Shown here: positions 53,765 through 64,000 of the stretch, one piece after another
How the letters are laid out: each line of letters starts with the position of its first letter
Position numbering within the stretch: the first letter of the stretch is position 1
Source of the DNA: Pseudomonas sp. A34-9
GTDB taxonomy: Bacteria > Pseudomonadota > Gammaproteobacteria > Pseudomonadales > Pseudomonadaceae
Direction: 5' to 3'
Length of the DNA stretch: 64,000 bases
Assembly (NCBI RefSeq): GCF_029543085.1
Contig: NZ_CP119967.1
Location: 6,207,001-6,271,000 of the forward strand
Notes under the pieces: model-generated
What the model was told of the DNA's origin: nothing
What the model saw: the letters and a program-made list of their open reading frames with translations, nothing else
The model's database searches: none
Position numbers and translations under genes: made by a program

Positions 53765-55990
53765 TCAGCTGCTCACTGGCAGAATCGGGCTGCCCAACCG
53801 CTCCAGCAACGTCGCCTGCGCACTGCGCGGGTTCTGGTTGCCGGTCGGCGTGTTGCGGATGTAGCGGCCATCCGACTGCAGGCTCCAGCTGTGGGTGTTG
53901 TCGGTCAGGTACAGCTCCAGCTCTTTCTTCACCCGGGTCAGCAGCTTCTTGCCTTCTACCGGGAAGCAAGTCTCGACGCGCTTGTCGAGGTTGCGCTCCA
54001 TCCAGTCGGCGCTGGAGAGGAACATCTGCTCATCGCCACCATTGAGGAAGTAGAACACGCGGGTGTGTTCGAGGAAGCGGCCGATGATCGAGCGCACATG
54101 GATGTTGTGCGAAACCCCGGCGATGCCCGGACGCAGGCAGCACATGCCGCGCACCACCAGATCGATGCGCACGCCGGACTGACTGGCCTTGTACAGCGCG
54201 CGGATGATCTTCGGATCGGTCAGCGAGTTGAACTTGGCGATGATGTGCGCCGGTTTGCCGTCGAGCGCAAATTGCGTCTCGCGGGTGATCATGTCGAGCA
54301 TGCCCTTCTTCAGGGTGAACGGCGCATGCAGCAGCTTCTTCATGCGCAGGGTCTTACCCATGCCGATCAACTGGCTGAACAGTTTGCCGACGTCTTCGCA
54401 CAAGGCGTCGTCGGAAGTCAGCAGGCTGTAGTCGGTGTACAGCTTGGCGTTGCCGGCGTGGTAGTTACCGGTGCCGAGGTGCGCGTAGCGGACGATTTCG
54501 CCGGCTTCGCGACGCAGGATCAGCATCATCTTGGCGTGGGTCTTGAAGCCGACCACGCCGTAGATCACCACCGCACCGGCCGCTTGCAGACGGCTGGCCA
54601 GTTGCAGGTTGGACTCTTCGTCAAAGCGTGCGCGCAGTTCGATGACCGCCGTCACTTCCTTGCCGTTACGCGCGGCATCCACCAGCGCATCGACGATCTC
54701 GGAGTTGGCGCCAGAACGGTACAGGGTCTGGCGTACGGCCAGAACGTGCGGGTCTTTCGCCGCCTGACGCAGCAGGTCGACCACCGGAGTGAACGACTCG
54801 AACGGGTGCAGCAGGAGGATGTCCTGCTTGCTGACCACGCTGAAGATGTTTTCGCTGTTCTGCAGCAGTTTCGGGATCTGCGGAGTAAACGGCGTGTATT
54901 GCAGCTCCGGATGGCTGTCCAGACCGGTGATGCTGAACAGCCGCGTCAGGTTGACCGGGCCATTGACCTGATACAGCTCGCTCTCGCTCAGGTTGAACTG
55001 CTTGAGCAGGTAGTCCGAGAGATGTTTGGGACAAGTGTCAGCGACTTCCAGACGCACCGCATCGCCGTAACGACGCGAGAACAGCTCGCCACGCAGGGCG
55101 CGGGCCAGGTCTTCGACGTCTTCGGAGTCGAGCGCCAGGTCGGCGTTTCGGGTCAGGCGGAACTGGTAGCAGCCCTTCACCTTCATGCCCTGGAACAGGT
55201 CATCGGCGTGGGCGTGGATCATCGACGAGAGGAACACATAGTTGTCGCCCGGGCCGCCGACTTCTTCCGGCACCTTGATGATCCGTGGCAGCAGGCGCGG
55301 CGCCGGGATGATCGCCAGACCGGAGTCGCGACCGAAGGCGTCGATGCCTTCCAGCTCGACGATGAAGTTCAGGCTCTTGTTCACCAGCAACGGGAACGGG
55401 TGCGTCGGGTCGAGGCCGATCGGGGTGATGATCGGCGCGATCTCGTCACGGAAATAGCGACGAACCCAAGTCTTCAGTTTGGTCGTCCAGTTACGGCGAC
55501 GGATAAAGCGCACCTGATGCTTTTCCAGCTCCGGCAGCAGGATGTCGTTGAGGATTGCGTACTGCCGGTCAACGTGACCGTGGACCAGCTCGCTGATCCG
55601 CGCCAGCGCTTGATGCGGCTGCAGACCATCGGCACCAGCCTGTTCACGGGCGAAGGTGATCTGTTTCTTCAGGCCGGCGACACGGATCTCAAAGAATTCG
55701 TCGAGGTTGCTGGAGAAGATCAGCAGGAACTTCAAGCGTTCCAGCAACGGATAGGACTCGTCCAGCGCCTGTTCCAGCACGCGGATGTTGAATTGCAGTT
55801 GCGAGAGCTCGCGGTGGATATACAGGCTGCTGTCATCCAGACCGGGAATGGCAATCGCCGGCACCGCCGCCGCAGGTTCGGCCACCGGCGCGGGTGGCGC
55901 AGGCTCCAGTTCCGGCGGGGTCTCGGTGATTTGCTCGACCACCGGTTGAGCTTCTTTTACTGCAACTTCCGTGAGTCCTTCGGTATTCAT
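53765..55990 (-). CDS. ppk: Polyphosphate kinase 1
   Basis: The 741-residue enzyme has an extended, Pro/Glu-rich N-terminus (residues 1-50), then [22 protein letters not shown]. The catalytic domains include [34 protein letters not shown], which contains the autophosphorylated His, and [22 protein letters not shown]. It polymerises ATP gamma-phosphate into polyphosphate. Most PPK1 enzymes are about 690 residues, and the excess is at the low-complexity N-terminus. It is convergent with ppx. Confidence 0.95.
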   Translation of the reverse strand: MNTEGLTEVAVKEAQPVVEQITETPPELEPAPPAPVAEPAAAVPAIAIPGLDDSSLYIHRELSQLQFNIRVLEQALDESYPLLERLKFLLIFSSNLDEFFEIRVAGLKKQITFAREQAGADGLQPHQALARISELVHGHVDRQYAILNDILLPELEKHQVRFIRRRNWTTKLKTWVRRYFRDEIAPIITPIGLDPTHPFPLLVNKSLNFIVELEGIDAFGRDSGLAIIPAPRLLPRIIKVPEEVGGPGDNYVFLSSMIHAHADDLFQGMKVKGCYQFRLTRNADLALDSEDVEDLARALRGELFSRRYGDAVRLEVADTCPKHLSDYLLKQFNLSESELYQVNGPVNLTRLFSITGLDSHPELQYTPFTPQIPKLLQNSENIFSVVSKQDILLLHPFESFTPVVDLLRQAAKDPHVLAVRQTLYRSGANSEIVDALVDAARNGKEVTAVIELRARFDEESNLQLASRLQAAGAVVIYGVVGFKTHAKMMLILRREAGEIVRYAHLGTGNYHAGNAKLYTDYSLLTSDDALCEDVGKLFSQLIGMGKTLRMKKLLHAPFTLKKGMLDMITRETQFALDGKPAHIIAKFNSLTDPKIIRALYKASQSGVRIDLVVRGMCCLRPGIAGVSHNIHVRSIIGRFLEHTRVFYFLNGGDEQMFLSSADWMERNLDKRVETCFPVEGKKLLTRVKKELELYLTDNTHSWSLQSDGRYIRNTPTGNQNPRSAQATLLERLGSPILPVSS

Positions 55991-56008
55991 TGAATGTTCC
56001 TGGGAGGG

Positions 56009-57148
<1,140 letters not shown>

Positions 57149-57166
57149 TCACGTCGAGACACATTT

Positions 57167-57188
57167 GGACACTTTCATGAATGTGTCC
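57167..57188. promoter_or_regulatory. 22-bp near-perfect palindrome upstream of dedA
   Basis: Arms GGACAC (57167-57172) and GTGTCC (57183-57188) flank a TTCATGAA core with one non-complementary pair. It lies about 42 bp before dedA and 145 bp before the divergent hemB start, a good place for an operator. Confidence 0.6.
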
Positions 57189-57229
57189 GAAGGGTTAGGC
57201 TGCGCGTTCATTTCGCCAGCACCCAGACA

Positions 57230-57880
57230 ATGCTCCAACAATTTCTGCATGACTTTGGCTACTTTGCCTTGTTCCTCGGCACGTTCTTCGAAGGCGAAAC
57301 CATTCTGGTGCTCGCGGGCTTCCTCGCGTTCCGTGGATACATGGACATCAACCTGGTGGTGGTTGTGGCGTTCTTCGGCAGCTATGCCGGCGATCAGCTG
57401 TGGTACTTCCTCGGCCGCAAGCACGGGCGCAAGTTGCTGGCGCGCAAACCGCGCTGGCAGTTGATGGGCGACCGCGCGCTGGAGCACATTCGCAAGCATC
57501 CGGACATCTGGGTGTTGAGCTTCCGTTTCGTTTACGGTCTGCGCACGGTGATGCCAGTGGCGATCGGCCTGTCGGGTTATCCACCGGGACGTTATCTGCT
57601 GCTCAACGGTATTGGTGCGGCAATCTGGGCGACCGCGCTGGCCGCCGCCGCTTACCACTTCGGCGCGGTGCTGGAAGGCATGCTCGGCAGCATCAAGAAG
57701 TACGAGCTGTGGGTACTGGGTGCGCTGCTGATTCTTGGCGTTGGCCTGTGGCTGCGCCGCCGCTTCAAGAATGCGCGTCTGGCCAAGCAGGTTTACGCCG
57801 ACGAGCAAGCCGCGAAAGCTGCACTGCTCAATCAAGCCGAAGAGCCCAAGCCTGCCGAACCGAAGACGCCAGCCGAGTAA
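57230..57880 (+). CDS. DedA/VTT-family membrane protein
   Basis: The 216-residue protein begins MLQQFLHDFGYFALFLGTFFEGETILVLAGFLAF and continues GDQLWYFLGRKHGRKLL and FRFVYGLRTVMPVAIGLSGYP, the marks of DedA proteins. It ends with a long cytoplasmic tail rich in Lys, Glu and Pro. DedA proteins scramble or transport lipid carriers and affect membrane potential. It is divergent from hemB. The 290 bp after it holds a small AGCCCGC/GCGGGCT hairpin (57900) and no gene I can support. Confidence 0.9.
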   Translation: MLQQFLHDFGYFALFLGTFFEGETILVLAGFLAFRGYMDINLVVVVAFFGSYAGDQLWYFLGRKHGRKLLARKPRWQLMGDRALEHIRKHPDIWVLSFRFVYGLRTVMPVAIGLSGYPPGRYLLLNGIGAAIWATALAAAAYHFGAVLEGMLGSIKKYELWVLGALLILGVGLWLRRRFKNARLAKQVYADEQAAKAALLNQAEEPKPAEPKTPAE

Positions 57881-58171
57881 TTCGCTGGCGACTCGCTACA
57901 GCCCGCCGGCACTGAGCGGGCTGGCCGACCCTTTCATTCAAATACGTCACTTTTATCCTCGCGACGCTGGCGCATTCAAGTTCGCCAACGGCGTTCTCAC
58001 GCCAGAAATCTTCCGTTCGCCCACGCAGCAGGCAACCCCAAATAATGAACACCCCGCCGTTGTTGCGATCCATGTAGAAAGCGTTCCATGCAGGTGCAGC
58101 CACCACTTGAGCCTATGGCAACGCGCGACAATTTAGTGGACATTTAGCGCCATGAATCTGGAGAGAAACCC

Positions 58172-58840
58172 ATGAGCAAAAAAGTTGCAGTGATCCTGTC
58201 CGGCAGTGGCGTGTACGACGGCGCCGAAATCCACGAAAGCGTGATCACCCTGCTGCGCCTCGACCAACGCGGCGCACAGGTACAGTGCTTTGCCCCGAAC
58301 ATTGCGCAATTGCACGTCATCAATCACCTGACCGGCGAAGAAATGCCCGAGTCGCGCAACGTCCTGGTGGAATCGGCGCGCATTGCCCGGGGCAACATCA
58401 AGGACATCCGCGAGGCCGATGTCGACGACTTCGATGCGTTGATCGTGCCGGGTGGTTTCGGAGCGGCGAAGAACCTCTCGAACTTTGCCGTCGAAGGTGC
58501 GGGCTGCAGCGTGCAGCCTGAAGTGCTGGCGCTGGCCGAGGCATTTGCCGAAGCGGGCAAACCGGTCGGCCTGATGTGTATCTCGCCGGCACTCGCCGCG
58601 AAGATCTACGGCCCGGGCGTGACCTGCACCATCGGCAACGACGCCGACACGGCCACGGCGATGAACAAGATGGGCGCGACCCACGAAGACTGTGCGGTGA
58701 CGGAAATCATCGAAGACAAGGCGCGCAAGCTGGTGACGACCCCGGCTTACATGCTGGCGCAGAACATCAGTGAAGCGGCTTCAGGGATCAACAAACTGGT
58801 CGACCGCGTCCTCGAACTGACCCACGAAAACGACGCCTGA
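58172..58840 (+). CDS. elbB: Glyoxalase/glutamine amidotransferase-like protein ElbB
   Basis: The 222-residue DJ-1/PfpI-like protein begins MSKKVAVILSGSGVYDGAEIHESVITLLRLDQRGAQVQCFAPN. The nucleophile cysteine region is LMCISPALAAKI, and PGGFGAAKNLSNFA and TTPAYMLAQNISEAASGINKLV complete the ElbB signature. In E. coli it has been linked to isoprenoid synthesis and reported to have weak glyoxalase activity. It ends against a single REP that may act as a transcript end. Confidence 0.93.
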   Translation: MSKKVAVILSGSGVYDGAEIHESVITLLRLDQRGAQVQCFAPNIAQLHVINHLTGEEMPESRNVLVESARIARGNIKDIREADVDDFDALIVPGGFGAAKNLSNFAVEGAGCSVQPEVLALAEAFAEAGKPVGLMCISPALAAKIYGPGVTCTIGNDADTATAMNKMGATHEDCAVTEIIEDKARKLVTTPAYMLAQNISEAASGINKLVDRVLELTHENDA

Positions 58841-58850
58841 TTCCCCCGTA

Positions 58851-58883
58851 TGATCGTTCCCACGCGGAGCGTGGGAACGATCA
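58851..58883. repeat. Solitary REP, family A, copy 6
   Basis: A 33-bp palindrome, TGATCGTTCCCACGC followed by GCGTGGGAACGATCA with GGA in the centre. Unlike other copies it is a single unit, not a pair. It lies between convergent elbB and the YaiI gene. Confidence 0.85.
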
Positions 58884-58892
58884 TCATAAGGC

Positions 58893-59348
58893 TCAGGGTG
58901 TGCGGGTCAGGCGCGTGAGGATGCGGTCCAGCGCATTGGCGAACGCCTGCTTCTCGCGATCGCCAAACGGTGCAGGGCCGCCACTTATCTGCCCCTGCTC
59001 ACGCAGATCGGTGAACAGGTTGCGCACGGCTAGGCGCTCGCCCATGTTCTGCGCATCGAATTCCTTGCCGCGCGGATCGAGCGCCGCGACGCCCTTCTTC
59101 ACCAAGCGATCGGCCAGCGGGATATCGCTGCAGATCACCAGTTCACCCGGCACCGCGTGCTCGACCAGATAATCGTCTGCCGCATCCGGGCCGCTCGGCA
59201 CCACGATCAGTTTGACGATGGCCAGCGCCGGTTTGGTCTGCGGCTGCCCGGCCACCAACACCACTTCGAACTGGCGCTTGAGGGCGAATTTCACCACCAG
59301 ATCCTTCGCCGCTCGTGGGCAGGCGTCGGCATCGATCCATACACGCAT
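58893..59348 (-). CDS. yaiI: UPF0178 (YaiI/YqxD) family protein
   Basis: The 151-residue protein opens MRVWIDADACPRAAKDLVVKFA and has VVPSGPDAADDYLVEHAVPGELVICSDIPLADRLVKKG and AALDPRGKEFDAQNMGERLAVRNL, the UPF0178 marks of a PIN-like fold. Function is not established. AGAGG precedes ATG 59348; the longer frame to 59417 runs into the REP and is rejected. Confidence 0.93.
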   Translation of the reverse strand: MRVWIDADACPRAAKDLVVKFALKRQFEVVLVAGQPQTKPALAIVKLIVVPSGPDAADDYLVEHAVPGELVICSDIPLADRLVKKGVAALDPRGKEFDAQNMGERLAVRNLFTDLREQGQISGGPAPFGDREKQAFANALDRILTRLTRTP

Positions 59349-59366
59349 TTTCTTTACCTCTGAAAG

Positions 59367-59481
59367 CAAAAGATCGCAGCCTGCGGCAGCTCCTGCAGAG
59401 TGCGCGTCGCGCCGCAATATTGCGACATGCGCTGTCCCAGTAGGAGCTGCCGCAGGCTCGGGCCGCGATCGGACGATCCTT
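59367..59481. repeat. REPIN, family B, copy 5, long variant
   Basis: AAAAGATCGCAGCCTGCGGC and its inverted copy flank about 40 bp. The right arm has CGGGCCGCGATCGGA before CGATCC, as in the copy at 14349. It lies between the YaiI gene promoter and the FTR1 stop. Confidence 0.8.
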
Positions 59482-59495
59482 TAGGGATCACTCAA

Positions 59496-61394
59496 TCAAG
59501 CAGGCGAAACCCGCCGCTTCTCCGCCACCCAACTACGCCCATACAACAGCACAATCGCCAGAATCGCCACCGCCTGCGCCGTCAACGAATACGCATCGGC
59601 ATGGATCCCCAGCCAATCGAATTCAAAGAACGCCACCGGCCGCGTGCCGAAGATCCCGGCTTCCTGCAACGCCTTCACGCCATGTCCGGCAAATACCACC
59701 GACAACGCGCAGAGCAATGCGGCGTTGATGCTGAAAAACAGCGTCAGCGGCAGTTTCGCCGAACCGCGCAGGATCACCCACGCCAGACCCACCAGCAGCA
59801 CCAGTGCGGTCGCACCGCCGGCGAGCACCGCGTCATGCCCGGCAGGACCGGCCTGCAACCACAGGGTTTCGTAAAACAGGATCACTTCGAACAGCTCGCG
59901 ATACACCGAGAAGAACGCCAGAATCGCGAAACCGAAACGCCCGCCACCACCGACCAGGCTGCTCTTGATGTAATCCTGCCAAGCCGCTGCGTGGCGACGG
60001 TCATGCATCCACACGCCGAGCCACAGCACCATCACACTGGCGAACAGCGCCGTCGCACCTTCCAGCAATTCACGCTGCGAGCCGCTGACGTCGATCACAT
60101 AAGCCGCCAACGCCCAGGTGCCGAGGCCGGCCAGCAGCGCCAGGCCCCAACCGACGTTGACGCTGCGCACCGCCGATTGCTGGCCGGTGTTGCGCAGAAA
60201 GGCGAGGATGGCCGCCAGCACCAGAATCGCTTCCAGACCTTCGCGCAACAGAATCAGCAGACCGGAAATGTAGCTCAGCGACCAGCTCAAGCCGTCACTG
60301 CCGAGCAACCCGGCGGACTCTTTAAGCTTGGCTTTGGCAGCGTCCAGGCGCTGCTCGGCCTGCGCGACCGGCAAGCCGTCCTGCAACGATTGCCGGTAAG
60401 CCATCAGGGATTTTTCGGTGTCCTTGCGCACATTGGCGTCGACGTTATCCAGCGAGCTTTCGACCAGTTCGAAGCCTTCCAGATAGGCCGCGACCGACAG
60501 GTCGTAAGCCTGATCGTGTTCACCGGCGCGGTACGCGGCAAGGCTCTTGTCCAGCGTTGCGGCGGTGTAGTCGAGCAACTGCGCCGGGCCACGCTTGACC
60601 TGCGGCGGCTGCGCGCGTTGTGCACGGAAGGTCGCCGCCGCTTGCGCGCCTTCGGCGGCCTGCACCTCGGCCGGTGTCTGACGGGCCAGATCGGCGATGT
60701 TGTAGGTCTTCTCGGCTTTGGCTGCCGCCGGATCGGCACTGAAGCCGGCGATGTAAGTCGCCAGATCCCAACGCTGACGATCGTCAAGCTGATCGGCAAA
60801 CGCCGGCATGTCGGTGCCTTCAACGCCTTGGCCGAGGGTGTTGTAGATCGCGTACAGGCTCAGGTGATCCAACCGCGCCGCATCACGCAGATTGGCGGGT
60901 GCCGGGGTCATGCCGAGGCCCGCCGGGCCGTCACCGGCGCCGCTGTCGCCGTGGCACACCGAGCAATTTTGCGCATACAGCGGCGCACCCCGGGTGGGAT
61001 CGGGGGTGATGATCGGTGCCTGGCTGACCTCATACGCCACCGCCAGTTGTGCGCCCAGCTGCCGCGCCTGACGGGCCACTTCGGCGCCGTCCTGTTTTGT
61101 GGTGATCGCCGCGTGCAGGGCGTCAACGCCCTGCTCCAGCGCAGCCTTTTCAGGCTTGGCCGGCATGCCGGCGATCAGGCCTTGCAGCGCTCGGGTAAAT
61201 TCCAGTTGCTCACGGTACTCGGCGTCATCAACCACCTTGCCCGCCGCTACTGTCGGCGGATAGTCGGCGCTGATGTAATCGAGCAGGTGCAGCGCCTGGG
61301 GCGCGCCTTCCACGGTATCGGCCAGCAGATTAAAGCTGCTCAGGGCAAACAACGGGAACACCAGCCAGGCCAGAAATCGGGACGAGGCAGTCAT
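59496..61394 (-). CDS. Cytochrome c-FTR1 fusion iron permease
   Basis: The 632-residue protein has a signal peptide (MTASSRFLAWLVFPLFALSSFNLLA) and a helical region. A periplasmic cytochrome c domain follows with haem motif CSVCH (144-148) and the likely axial Met in TDMPAFADQL. After an extended linker comes the FTR1 permease domain of about seven hydrophobic segments with REGLEAILVLAAI and YRELFEVILFYETLW. FTR1 proteins import iron coupled to oxidation of Fe(II). The fused haem domain may accept the electron, but that is inference. No EfeO or P19 partner is adjacent. Confidence 0.88.
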   Translation of the reverse strand: MTASSRFLAWLVFPLFALSSFNLLADTVEGAPQALHLLDYISADYPPTVAAGKVVDDAEYREQLEFTRALQGLIAGMPAKPEKAALEQGVDALHAAITTKQDGAEVARQARQLGAQLAVAYEVSQAPIITPDPTRGAPLYAQNCSVCHGDSGAGDGPAGLGMTPAPANLRDAARLDHLSLYAIYNTLGQGVEGTDMPAFADQLDDRQRWDLATYIAGFSADPAAAKAEKTYNIADLARQTPAEVQAAEGAQAAATFRAQRAQPPQVKRGPAQLLDYTAATLDKSLAAYRAGEHDQAYDLSVAAYLEGFELVESSLDNVDANVRKDTEKSLMAYRQSLQDGLPVAQAEQRLDAAKAKLKESAGLLGSDGLSWSLSYISGLLILLREGLEAILVLAAILAFLRNTGQQSAVRSVNVGWGLALLAGLGTWALAAYVIDVSGSQRELLEGATALFASVMVLWLGVWMHDRRHAAAWQDYIKSSLVGGGGRFGFAILAFFSVYRELFEVILFYETLWLQAGPAGHDAVLAGGATALVLLVGLAWVILRGSAKLPLTLFFSINAALLCALSVVFAGHGVKALQEAGIFGTRPVAFFEFDWLGIHADAYSLTAQAVAILAIVLLYGRSWVAEKRRVSPA

Positions 61395-61469
61395 GAAGGA
61401 GTCTCAAGGGGAAATACGGAGTTACATATTGTTCACTCCGGCGGCCAATCCCTCAAGCTTTGTCGGCAC

Positions 61470-62369
61470 TCAGCGCAAGGGGGCGTCGACACTTCGGTAG
61501 TGTTCAGCCATGAATTCAACAAACACTTTGACCTTGAGCGCCACGTGCCGCGCGTGGGGATACAGCGCGTAATAGTGCCGCTGACCGAGGGTGCAATTGG
61601 GCAGCATCTGCACTAGGCGCCCACTCGACAAATCCTCCTGCACCGTCGCCCGAGTGAACGCGGCGATGCCCACACCGGCTAATGCGGCGGCGTGCAACGA
61701 GCTGATCGAATCGGCCTTGAAGCGCCCATTCGCACGGATCTGCGTGGCAACTCCGCGCGCATCAGTCAGCGTCCAGTCGCTGCCACCGGCAAACGCCAGC
61801 AACGAGTGCCCGGCCAGTTCCCGCACCTGCCGTACCAATCCGTGCCGTGCGATATAGGCCGGTGACGCGACCAGCAGCATCGGCGAAACCGTGAGCAAAC
61901 GCGCCACCAAAGACGAATCTTCTAGCGGCCCGCAGATGCGCAACGCGACGTCGAAGCCTTCGGCGATCAGATCGACAAAACGGTCATCGCAGGACAGATC
62001 GACTTCAATTTCGGGATAACGCTGTTGAAACCCTGGCAGCCACTTCGCCAGTTCCAGCGTACCGATGACCACGGGGGCACTGATGCGCAAGATACCACTG
62101 GGTTTCTCATGGGCCTGACCGACCGCCACAGCGGCCTGATCGAGACGATCAAGAATATCCACGCAGGCGACATAATACTGCTGCCCCGCCGTGGTCAGGC
62201 TGAAACGCCGGGTGTTGCGATTGATCAGACGCGTGCCGAGTTCAGCCTCCAGTTGTTGCAACTGCCGGGAGATGGTCGAGTGCGTGGTCTCGAGCCGTTC
62301 AGCCGCAGCACTGAAACCGCGACACTCGACAATGCAACAAAAGGCGCGCATGGCTTGCAGTTGATTCAT
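61470..62369 (-). CDS. LysR-family transcriptional regulator
   Basis: The 299-residue protein begins MNQLQAMRAFCCIVECRGFSAAAERLETTHSTISRQLQQLEAELGTRLINRNTRRFSLTTAGQQYY, a standard LysR helix-turn-helix. The periplasmic-binding-like effector domain follows (GILRISAPVVIGTLELAKWLPGFQQRYPEIEVDLSCDDRFVDLIAEGFDVALRI) of the CrgA/DmlR kind. ATG 62369 is preferred to the upstream TTG. It is divergent from the lipoprotein gene, and it lies downstream of nothing obviously regulated. The target is unknown. Confidence 0.9.
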   Translation of the reverse strand: MNQLQAMRAFCCIVECRGFSAAAERLETTHSTISRQLQQLEAELGTRLINRNTRRFSLTTAGQQYYVACVDILDRLDQAAVAVGQAHEKPSGILRISAPVVIGTLELAKWLPGFQQRYPEIEVDLSCDDRFVDLIAEGFDVALRICGPLEDSSLVARLLTVSPMLLVASPAYIARHGLVRQVRELAGHSLLAFAGGSDWTLTDARGVATQIRANGRFKADSISSLHAAALAGVGIAAFTRATVQEDLSSGRLVQMLPNCTLGQRHYYALYPHARHVALKVKVFVEFMAEHYRSVDAPLR

Positions 62370-62498
62370 CGAGAGTTCCCGACTTGTTGATCGCTGAGCG
62401 CGCAAGCCTAGCGTAATCCTTACCCACCCGGCAGCAGCAAAGCGCCCCTATAATGCGTCACCCCCGTGCTTTTGCCGTTCAAGGAAGAACCCGTCTCC

Positions 62499-63908
62499 AT
62501 GCGCCATTGTCTGCCGTTCTGCCTGCTGCTCAGCCTCATCGTGCAACTGAGCGGTTGCGCCGCTTATCGCAATTACGATCAGGAAATGCAGCAGACCATC
62601 GACCAGATGGCGCAGGGCAATCTGAACGAAGCGCTCTACCTGATGGAGCTGCACAATCCTTGGGAAGACAAGGATCTGCTGTATTACCTGGAGCGCGGCG
62701 CGATTCTCAGCGCCGGCACCAACCTGCCAAAAAGCCAGGAAGCCTGGCGCAGTGCCGACCGGATGATTTTCCAGCGTGAGGAGACTACCCCCTCAGCTCC
62801 AATCAAACTGCTGACCCGCTTCGGCAACGAAATGGGCACGATGCTGGTCAACGACAAGCTGCTGCGTTACGAGGGCTACGACTACGAAAAAGTCATGCTG
62901 ACCACCGAGATGGCGCTCAACCAACTGGCGGAAAACGATTTCGACGGTGCCCGGGCCGACATCAAGAAAACCCACGAGCGGGAAACCCTGATTGCCCGCC
63001 AGCGCGAAAGGCAATACGAAGAAGCTGAAGAGCAAGCCAAAAGCCAAGGGATCACGCTGCATTACAAAGATTTGCAAGGCTATCCGGTGACCATCCTCGA
63101 CGCTCCGCAAGTCATCGCGCTGAAGAATGGCTACCAGAGTGCGTTCAGTCATTATCTGGCTGGCTTCACCTATGAAGCCTTGGGCGAGCGTACGCTCGCG
63201 GCACCCGGCTATCGACAGGCGATCGAATTGCGCCCGGGCCTGCGGTTTCTCGAAAACGCTCTGCGCAATCTGGACAAACCCGGACCGGCAGGCGATGAAA
63301 GCGAGATTCTGATCGTGGTCCAGGCTGGCTTCGCCCCGGCACGCAGTTCGGTGCAAGTGCCGATCCCGGTGCGGCTGAACGAAAACCTGACGATTGTCGC
63401 CCCGATTTCATTCCCGGTGATGGTGCCCGACACTCTCACACCTCCGGTTCCAAGCGTGCTCGTCGATGGTAAACAATACCCGCTGACGATGATCAACAGC
63501 GTCACGGACATGGCCATGCGCACCTTGCGCGATGACATGCCGGCGATCATTTCCCGCGCCATGTTCCGCGCCAACATGGCCGCCATCAGCCAGGCGCAAA
63601 AGAACGAACGCGATCCGGCCAAGGCTTCGCTGGTGGTGACCGATCACGATCCTTTCGAGGAAGCTGACACACGAACCTGGCGCACACTGCCGGATAAAAC
63701 CCTGGTCGCCCGTCTGCGCCTGAAAAAAGGCCTGCACCGCGTGAGCTTCCCGTACTTGCGTGCAGCGGACGGGTTCACCGTGCGCGTCGACCAGAACCAT
63801 CAGGTGTTCAATCTGCGGGTATTCATGGGCATGAACTATTACGTGGGGTCTGCACTGGTGTTGCCCGAAGTACCCGAACCTACGAACGCTGGCGGTCCCG
63901 GACAGTAG
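62499..63908 (+). CDS. COG3014-type lipoprotein
   Basis: The 469-residue precursor starts at ATG 62499 (MRHCLPFCLLLSLIVQLSGC) with lipobox LSGC. The mature part has helical repeats (YNYDQEMQQTIDQMAQGNLNEALYLME-type and LTTEMALNQLAENDFDGARADIKKTHERETLIARQRERQYEEAEEQ) followed by a beta-rich domain with a GMNYYVGSALVLPEV C-terminus. Members are outer-membrane lipoproteins of unknown function, usually just before an LpoB-like gene, which may lie past the window. AAGGAAG is about 9 bases before the start. Confidence 0.85.
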   Translation: MRHCLPFCLLLSLIVQLSGCAAYRNYDQEMQQTIDQMAQGNLNEALYLMELHNPWEDKDLLYYLERGAILSAGTNLPKSQEAWRSADRMIFQREETTPSAPIKLLTRFGNEMGTMLVNDKLLRYEGYDYEKVMLTTEMALNQLAENDFDGARADIKKTHERETLIARQRERQYEEAEEQAKSQGITLHYKDLQGYPVTILDAPQVIALKNGYQSAFSHYLAGFTYEALGERTLAAPGYRQAIELRPGLRFLENALRNLDKPGPAGDESEILIVVQAGFAPARSSVQVPIPVRLNENLTIVAPISFPVMVPDTLTPPVPSVLVDGKQYPLTMINSVTDMAMRTLRDDMPAIISRAMFRANMAAISQAQKNERDPAKASLVVTDHDPFEEADTRTWRTLPDKTLVARLRLKKGLHRVSFPYLRAADGFTVRVDQNHQVFNLRVFMGMNYYVGSALVLPEVPEPTNAGGPGQ

Positions 63909-63942
63909 TGGCACCCGACTAAGCAGTGAAATTAAAAAGCTA

Positions 63943-63971
63943 TTACATAGCCATCAGCACACGCTTATAAT
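63943..63971 (+). promoter_or_regulatory. Sigma-70 promoter near window end
   Basis: TTACAT (63943-63948) and TATAAT (63966-63971) are separated by 17 bp, a strong sigma-70 match. It lies past the lipoprotein stop and would drive the gene or RNA beyond the right edge. Confidence 0.65.
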
Positions 63972-64000
63972 GCCGCGCCCTCGCTATCGCGATACGGCAT

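Noticed and set aside
53744..55993. Long plus-strand open frame opposite ppk (about 749 codons)
   Set aside because: Shadow of ppk caused by high GC and codon bias; residues rich in Q, H, V and R with no family features.
57881..58171. Possible small RNA in the dedA-elbB gap
   Set aside because: One GC hairpin without a T run and no clear promoter; not enough to call an RNA.

Overview
The window looks like chromosome from a Pseudomonas of the fluorescens/koreensis type. It is GC-rich and densely packed, and it carries Pseudomonas-typical sets: spuI/spuA/spuB-type polyamine genes, ssuEADCBF with lsfA and an OprD-family porin, ygfB-zapA-6S RNA-fthC, a ubiI/ubiH/pepP cluster, ubiD, rho, ppx/ppk, a Mg-type hemB and a DUF2388 protein. 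Intergenic space is full of REP/REPIN-type palindromes. No phage, transposase, CRISPR array, rRNA or tRNA was seen, and the content reads as core genome. The assignment rests on recognising gene families and order, not on a search.

Layout. 0-4 kb: polyamine glutamylation genes (spuB-like GS, broken spuA remnant, divergent spuI-like GS) and a TetR regulator. 4-13 kb: a sulfur-starvation block (ssuEADCBF, lsfA, OprD-family porin, lone tauA). 13-20.5 kb: argA, argE, a CYTH triphosphatase, an Lrp/AsnC regulator divergent from an unknown gene, an orphan GspE/PilB ATPase and a DUF2388 protein. 20.5-29.3 kb: glycine cleavage genes (gcvT-gcvH, and gcvP split off by an opposite-strand DegT aminotransferase) and a two-gene ferric-iron ABC system. 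29.4-36.1 kb: ubiI, a DUF4442 gene, ubiH, pepP and ygfB on one strand, divergent from a zapB-like gene, zapA, 6S RNA and fthC. 36-47.8 kb: an EVE protein, a FliL-like protein, a quinone oxidoreductase, a frameshifted histidine phosphatase, glpT, a ChaC-like enzyme, ubiD with a ferredoxin-type reductase, an OafA-type acyltransferase, rho and trxA. 47.9-51.7 kb: a FadR-type regulator divergent from a complete polar amino-acid ABC operon with a candidate sigma-54 promoter. 52-64 kb: ppx and ppk (convergent), hemB, dedA, elbB, a YaiI protein, a cytochrome c-FTR1 fusion, a LysR regulator and a lipoprotein.

How the genes work together. The ssu/lsfA/porin/tauA block supports scavenging of sulfonates and defence when sulfate is scarce, and its three promoter regions share a short AT-rich motif. 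The ubi genes supply two ring hydroxylases and one decarboxylase of ubiquinone synthesis. ppk and ppx make and degrade polyphosphate. The FbpA/FbpB-type genes and the FTR1 fusion are two separate iron-uptake routes. The most notable departures from a routine core region are the decayed spuA, the frameshifted phosphatase, tauA without tauBCD, the split gcv locus, a long palindrome between ssuE and ssuA, and several clean palindromes that could be operators. I found no clearly new multi-gene system.
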